Below are positions 58,878 through 64,000 of a stretch of 64,000 nucleotides of DNA, in pieces; the first letter of the stretch is position 1; every line of letters begins with the position of its first letter. Position numbers and translations under genes: made by a program. Location of the stretch: the NCBI RefSeq assembly GCF_027595985.1, contig NC_073311.1:52367292-52431291 (forward strand), in the 5' to 3' direction. Under the pieces are notes generated by a model, which worked only from the letters and a program-made list of their open reading frames with translations, searched no databases and was not told where the DNA came from. Origin of the DNA: Sorex araneus. Lineage: Eukaryota > Chordata > Mammalia > Eulipotyphla > Soricidae.

Positions 58878-59162
58878 ATTAGTGATGTATTCACACAAGT
58901 ATTATTTTCCACAAGATTGTAATATGACCACAAGTAAAGGTATTCCCTTTAGTTATCATAAAAACATAATAAATACTATATTAGTACAAGAAGAACGAGC
59001 ATTACATTATGTGTTCTAATATTTAGAGTTCTTGAACTTTTTTGAAGTAGGGAAAAATTAAATACTTTTATTCAATATCAAAAGAAAGACTATTTAGTCA
59101 GGTAAAAAGGAACATGATTGATAAATCAGTCATAAAGGCAGTTCAGAAAAAATAATTCTTGA

Positions 59163-59858
59163 GAGCCGGGGCCTGTGCTCGGCTCCGGCCGGCCGGGTTT
59201 TCGGCCCGGGTGCCCATGCCTCTGCAGAGCCGGTGGATGTGGAACGAGCTGGAACCAGAGACAGCTTTAGGAATTGGGGTTCCAGCAAGTGCTTGCACCC
59301 ATGTATGGAGACTGTGAACTAACTTTGGCTACATGCTGCTCCAGGAAGGGAAATGATTCATTTTCAAACTTAAATCTTGGCGGACTTAATTACTATAATA
59401 CAGAAATTGTAAACCGCGCGGCCGTTTATGAATGAAGAGACATTTTATCTCTTCATTCTCATCAGTGGAAAACTTATTATCAAACATTTCCCTGTTAATA
59501 GAGCTGTATTCTTAGGGGATAAATTCCAACAAAAATAGTGAGTCTGTTTTGAGACTCTAACAACAATAGTGAGTTATGTGTTGAAATCTGGAATGTAATC
59601 AAGGTAAAGAGAAAAGGAAGTGAAATTATCACTCACGTACAGGGTGGGTTGGGGGGTGAGGGGTGGGATATATACTTTTTTTGTTGTTGTTTGTTTGTTT
59701 TGTTTTTGCTTTTGTTTTTGTTTTTATTGGTGGTGGAATATGGGCACTGGTGAAGGGATGGGTGTTTGAGCATTGTGTAACTGAGATATAAGCCTGAGAA
59801 CTTTGTAACTTTCCACTTGGTGATTCAATAAAATAAATTAAAAAATAATAATAATAAT
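59163..59858 (+). mobile_element. Composite non-coding retroposon, short form B
   Basis: Very similar to 36438-37080 (same head, middle and tail) plus a 26-bp segment (aaccgcgcggccgtttatga) absent from the other copy. It ends in an (AAT)n tail. The flanks aataattcttga are at 59151-59162 and 59859-59870. Confidence 0.85.
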
Positions 59859-59892
59859 AATAATTCTTGACATCAGATATAACTTTCATTTC

Positions 59893-60047
59893 ATTTGGGA
59901 CACACCTGCTGGTGCTCAGGGCTTACTCCTGGCTCTGCTTTCCGGATAATTCCTGGTGGGCTCAGAGGATAATACAGGGTGCTGGGGATCAAACACAGGC
60001 TAGTGTGTACAAAAACACCTTACTTGCTGTACTATCGCTCTGGCCCC
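59893..60047 (-). mobile_element. Type A SINE
   Basis: tggtgctcagggcttactcc to actatcgctctggcccc. Confidence 0.75.
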
Positions 60048-60263
60048 AATAATTTTCAACAATACATGGACTTTGTAAAAAACAAAACTGGAAGAAGTGA
60101 CTTATCTAATTGCTTAGAAACACACAGGAGCATTTGGAACGGTTTGAATTGCTTACTTTCTTCTGCATCCCTATTTAAAAAATTCATCCTTTTCTAACAA
60201 TGCACATACTTGTACAATCTAATATTCTTCAGTAATTTGTTGTACACATAAAAAATTTCTGTA

Positions 60264-60435
60264 GGGGCTGGAGCGATAGCACAGCGGGTAGGGCGTTTGC
60301 CTTACATGCGGCCGACCAGGGTTCGAATCCCAGCATTCCATATGGTCCCCTGAGCACGACCAGGGGTAATTCCTGAGTGCAGAGCCAGAAGTAACCCCTG
60401 TGTATTGCCGGGTGTGACCCAAAAAGAAAAAAAAA
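60264..60435 (+). mobile_element. Type A SINE, young
   Basis: Complete with poly(A). The flanks aaaaatttctgta / aaaaattctgta form a near-perfect duplication. Confidence 0.93.
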
Positions 60436-60501
60436 ATTCTGTAAGTTCGGCACGCCTAACATTTTTATTGTGTATATCTTATACTCTCAATAATAGTTGT
60501 G

Positions 60502-60695
60502 GGGGCCAGAGAGATCGTATAGCATGGTGAGGAGTATGGCACTGGTCTCACATCAATTGACCTGGGTTCAATCCCCAGCACCATGTACGGTCCCCTGAGT
60601 ACCACAAGAAATGATTCCTGAGCACACAGCCATATGAGCCCTGAGTAAAGAACCAGGAATAATGTTTGAGCATTACAGGTGTGGCAACAAACCTA
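60502..60695 (+). mobile_element. Type A SINE (older)
   Basis: gggggccagagagatcgtat head and cctgggttcaatccccag. Confidence 0.72.
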
Positions 60696-61161
60696 ATAGT
60701 AATAATAGTGATAACAGTTATTGTTATTACCTATAAACCCTTAAGAAATAATTTATCGTGAAATATTTCTCATCCCAAACATATACTAATTGCATGATTT
60801 TAAATTTGTCTATGTTCATCAAAAGACTGAGGATCACATTAATGGTAAAAGCAAAATGTGTGTACGACAAATTACCAAGAAAGGGAAAAAGTTACAATTT
60901 TATGAGATTGTTGTAAGTTCTTAGACATGCATACGTAAGTTAATTTTATAGCTATAAGGTACATGATATGTATGTGAAATACATATGAATTAGGAATTAG
61001 AAATTTTTTAAACACTAGAATTTTTATCTGAAATAAATTATTCAGTGGTATAATAATCTTATATTTTTTCTAAAATTAATCCTAAACATTATCTATAGCA
61101 TCTGTGATAAATTTAGGTCACACACTTTTATAGTTAAACATCTATAATTGACTCATTATAT
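60696..61161. other. Intergenic 3' flank of TAS2R gene B
   Basis: AT-rich; nothing recognised. Confidence 0.5.
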
Positions 61162-62154
61162 TCACATTGAAAAAGCAGTAGGACTAGACAGGGTAGGAGA
61201 TTCATCAGTTTGTTTTCTGCCTGAGGCAAACAATGTCCTTTTCCTTTCTGTCAGCCTCAACCTCAGCTGACACAAAAAGGAAAGGAAAGACTGTTGCAGC
61301 TTCTTATTTCCCCAAATTAAGAAAAATGAGTGGATTGAAGGATACAGTCCTAAATAACTCTGCAAGACATGGAGGACGGTTCTGTTCCGCATCCTGTTAG
61401 AACTCCAAACTGAGATGAGTAGAGACACAAAGTAACAAGCCGACAGCAGGAGGTAGGAAGTCATCGTTTTGATGGCTCTGATGTGGACCTCGGTGCTGGG
61501 ATCCTGCGATTCTTTGCCCTCTGCTTGCATGTTCCTGAGATGTTTCCACAGGGAAAAAATCAGCAGAACAAACGAAGTCAGGGACATCACAAAGGCTGTG
61601 AAGGTTGTCAGAGTGAAGACAGACATATTGGAAAGGTGAATAATTTTCTCCCTCTTGTTCCTCACTGTCCTGTTCCCACGATGTTGACTCACCCACTCAT
61701 TCTCATCCAAGATTGACAGGAGAAGATTAAACATGAAAAACACCAAACTTCCCATGAGTATTATGAGAACTACTCTTTTAACTCTCCTCTTCAAGTAAAG
61801 AAATAGGAGGCTAGAGAAATTGGCGATCTTGAGCAAATAGAATATGCTAAGGCTGGTTGCAAGCCACATGCTAGAATGGTAGCTTACAAACCAAGCCACC
61901 TTCATAATAATGAATACTTCTAAACTATATGAAGATACATCAAAAAACAATGCATACCAAACTATTAAAAATACACAGAGAAAACCAATCCTGGAGATGG
62001 CCAAAGCTACGATCATTTGATCTGCTAAGGAGAACTTTCGTGTCTTGACCCAGTCATTGTAGTTCACCAGCACGATGAAGCCATTGGCAAAATTTCCTAG
62101 AACAAATTCTGCCATTACTAGGAAGGTAAGAATGCTTGATAGTAAAGTGATCAT
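61162..62154 (-). CDS. TAS2R46-like: Bitter taste receptor, TAS2R46/14-clade gene B, extended tail
   Basis: A 330-residue TAS2R, longer than usual. TM1 has LGNFANGFIVLVN, TM2 ends LAISR (51-55), TM3 has SMWLATSLSIFYLLKIANFSS, ICL2 LYLKRRVKR, sequon NRT (161), SLWKHLRNMQ after TM5, STEVHIRAIKT into TM6, and LYPSIHSFFLIWGNKKLQQS in TM7. The codon that is the stop in gene A (TGA) reads CAA here, so translation runs 16 further residues (QTDESPTLSSPTAFSM). The added tail is Ser/Thr-rich and cytoplasmic. The ATG is preceded at two bases by a strong acceptor-like TTTCTTTCTAG. The frame is otherwise clean. Confidence 0.92.
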   Translation of the reverse strand: MITLLSSILTFLVMAEFVLGNFANGFIVLVNYNDWVKTRKFSLADQMIVALAISRIGFLCVFLIVWYALFFDVSSYSLEVFIIMKVAWFVSYHSSMWLATSLSIFYLLKIANFSSLLFLYLKRRVKRVVLIILMGSLVFFMFNLLLSILDENEWVSQHRGNRTVRNKREKIIHLSNMSVFTLTTFTAFVMSLTSFVLLIFSLWKHLRNMQAEGKESQDPSTEVHIRAIKTMTSYLLLSACYFVSLLISVWSSNRMRNRTVLHVLQSYLGLYPSIHSFFLIWGNKKLQQSFLSFLCQLRLRLTERKRTLFASGRKQTDESPTLSSPTAFSM

Positions 62155-62437
62155 GTCTAGAAAGAAAAGTCCAGGCTAGAATCACTGGATGTGATTCTTA
62201 ATATTCTGACCTTCAATTCTCTGTGCAGTTCATCCCTGGATTCGCATGATATTCTGGTTTTTTTTTTTCAAATTCTGTGAACAAAGCCATGCAGATTAGC
62301 AATAGAATAGACCATTAGGCAGATTCAGTCTTCTTTACAGATTCACCACTAGCTCAAGATGACTATCTTTCATCCACTTTCAATCTCGGATAGGTTGGGC
62401 TATGCAACAAACTGATGTTTGATGATCACTGGGTTCT

Positions 62438-62456
62438 CATTTGCCGGCATGCAAAC
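62438..62456 (-). promoter_or_regulatory. Shared TAS2R upstream motif (gene B at 62154)
   Basis: In gene sense it reads GTTTGCATGCCGGCAAATG, 284 bp before the ATG. It is the most symmetrical version of the motif in the window. Confidence 0.6.
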
Positions 62457-62564
62457 AAGAGAATGATGTTTTGCATTTTTTCCCTTATTTAACCTCTATA
62501 ATTTTAAAACATTGATACTCCCAACTGACAAATGTGAAGTTCTTTTAATCCACTGTGTATCCCT

Positions 62565-62718
62565 GGATTCTCCATCCCTCTCGGAGAGCCTGGCAAGCTA
62601 CCGAAAGTACCCCACCTGCATGGCAGAGCCTGGCAAGCTACCCGTGGTGTATTTGATATGCCAAAAACAGTAGCAACAAATCTCACAATGGAGACATAAC
62701 TGGTGCCCGCTAGAGCAG
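62565..62718 (+). mobile_element. Type B SINE without tRNA head
   Basis: Starts at tccatccctctcggagagcc and runs to the tail. Confidence 0.82.
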
Positions 62719-63227
62719 ATTATGTTCACTCCCAGTAAATGCGTGACCTATTTTTTTTCACTGTAATATCAGAATTATGAAAACAGAATCAAATTTCCCT
62801 GTCAAAGGCAACCACTAAAGAACATTAGTGCAGGTATAGCCTGAAGGGTAGCCCAGGTATCTAAGTAAAACCATTTGCTAGAAGTTAGACACACACTCAG
62901 AGAGGGGAGAGTAGCCACAAATGCTACATTCTTCTCTCAAGGACTGCAAATTACTCACATCTGAGATGCATCCCACCTCTGGTGCCTAAGGTATAATTGC
63001 TGTCTTGGATCAGCTAAAATGTGGAATTAGCATCAACCCACCCAAAAGTAAAGATTTTTGTCTCTTCCTAACTTACCGAAAATGTAAAATTTCTCCTGTT
63101 TTGAAGATATCCTTCCAAAGCACATAAACCTGAAATCTGTGTTAAAGGGGGAAGGAGCTACAGAATGCCCTCCATTTCACTTCTTTCTTGGGGTGACCAA
63201 GAAAACTCCGTAATAAAGCACTTTCAT

Positions 63228-63720
63228 ATCATGCTATGGGAAATGGGTCAGAAAAAGAGTGACATATATAGAACTGCACTCATTTGTGGAATATAAAATA
63301 AGATAATATGAGACTGACACCTAAGGACGGTAGAAACAAGGGCCAGGAATATTGCCCCATAGTTGGAAGCCTGTCTCATGAGGTTTGGATGAAGGCAGCT
63401 GGGATATAGAAGGGATCACTAAGTCAGTGATGGTTGGAGAGATCCTTCGGGATGGGAGATGTGTGCTGAAAGTAGATAAAGGACCAAATGTGATAGCTCT
63501 CAGTACCTACATTGCAAACCATAATGCACCAAAGTATCGAGGGAGTATGAGGTAAATTGTCTGCCACAGAAGCAGGGGGAGGAGTGGGATGGGGCAGGGG
63601 GATACTGCGGACATTAGTGGTGGAAATTTTACAATGTGGAGAGATGGGTGTTCAATCATTGTATGACTGAAACTCAAACATGAAAGCTATGTAACTGTAT
63701 CTCACGGTGATTCAATTAAA
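63228..63720 (+). mobile_element. L1 3' end inside duplicated block, right copy
   Basis: Paralogous to 55228-55831 but without the SINE fragment. It runs into an (AGAGA)n tail. Confidence 0.82.
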
Positions 63721-63969
63721 AAAAGAAAAAAGAGAAGAGAAGAGAAGAGAAGAGAAGAGAAGAGAAGAGAAGAGAAGAGAAGAGAAGAGAAGAGAAGAGA
63801 AGAGAAGAGAAGAGAAGAGAAGAGAAGAGAAGAGAAGAGAAGAGAAGAAAATGAAAGAAAAGACAAGGAAAGGAATGAAAAGAAAAGAAAAGAAAAGAAA
63901 AGAAAAGAAAAGAAAAGAAAAGAAAAGAAAAGAAAAGAAAAGAAAAGAAAAGAAAAGAAAAGAAAAGAA
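63720..63969 (+). repeat. (AGAGA)n plus (AAAGA)n array grown from an L1 tail
   Basis: About 24 agaga units followed by aaaga units at the paralogous L1 tail. Confidence 0.95.
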
Positions 63970-64000
63970 ATAATGCTCTTTCTCTTATCTGAAGGAGAAA

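Larger units (their letters stand above)
62815..64000 (+). repeat. Duplicated block, right copy (runs off the window)
   Basis: Matches 54825-56040 across unique flank, L1 end and tail. The (AAAGA)n array of the left copy is replaced by (AGAGA)n then (AAAGA)n. Confidence 0.72.

Noticed and set aside
63730-63969. CRISPR-like or other regular array
   Set aside because: It is a pentamer microsatellite without spacers in a mammalian genome.

Overview
This is a stretch of mammalian nuclear DNA. The repeats suggest a shrew (Soricidae, Sorex-like). Dozens of copies of a tRNA-derived SINE, with a head that reads GGGGCTGGAGCGATAGCACA, match what I remember of the SOR SINEs of shrews. L1 elements with a lineage-specific 3' end ending in a gattcaataaaa-like tail are interspersed. 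The species call rests on memory of repeat families and was not searched.

The only cellular genes I can support are bitter taste receptors (TAS2R, single-exon seven-transmembrane GPCRs). They appear to correspond to the human chromosome 12p13 cluster. There are seven intact or nearly intact reading frames and three broken copies. From left to right: a TAS2R13-like gene (83-1021, +); a divergent inverted pair of one subfamily (6259-7200, - and 9921-10856, +); four tandem copies of a TAS2R10-like subfamily (15650-16576 intact; 18900-19826 with one stop; 23729-24664 intact with a shifted C-terminus; 34309-35892 a pseudogene with an L1 insertion); an orphan 5' end of a TAS2R46-like gene on the minus strand (40636-40683); and two intact minus-strand TAS2R46/14-clade genes (46595-47533 and 61162-62154).

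The 15-37 kb region is a tandem segmental duplication, each unit carrying one TAS2R10-like gene. Different units received different retroposons, so filled and empty sites record the order of events. The largest insertion is a full-length but dead L1 (27649-33453) with an 18-20 bp target-site duplication. A second duplicated block links 54.8-56.0 kb with 62.8 kb to the window end.

Three observations stand out. First, every TAS2R whose upstream DNA lies in the window, across three subfamilies and including the orphan, has a related 19-bp motif of two inverted octamer-like half sites. It sits 283-313 bp before the ATG and is a candidate shared taste-cell promoter element. Second, six non-coding insertions of about 0.5-1.25 kb form what looks like an SVA-like composite retroposon family, with variable and partly tandem 5' modules joined to an L1-derived 3' end. 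Third, two SINE types share one tRNA head but have different tails: one poly(A), the other a non-poly(A) tail that also ends a longer GC-rich element at 22.4-23.0 kb. The rest is intergenic DNA made of older L1 fragments, SINEs, simple repeats and sequence I do not recognise.
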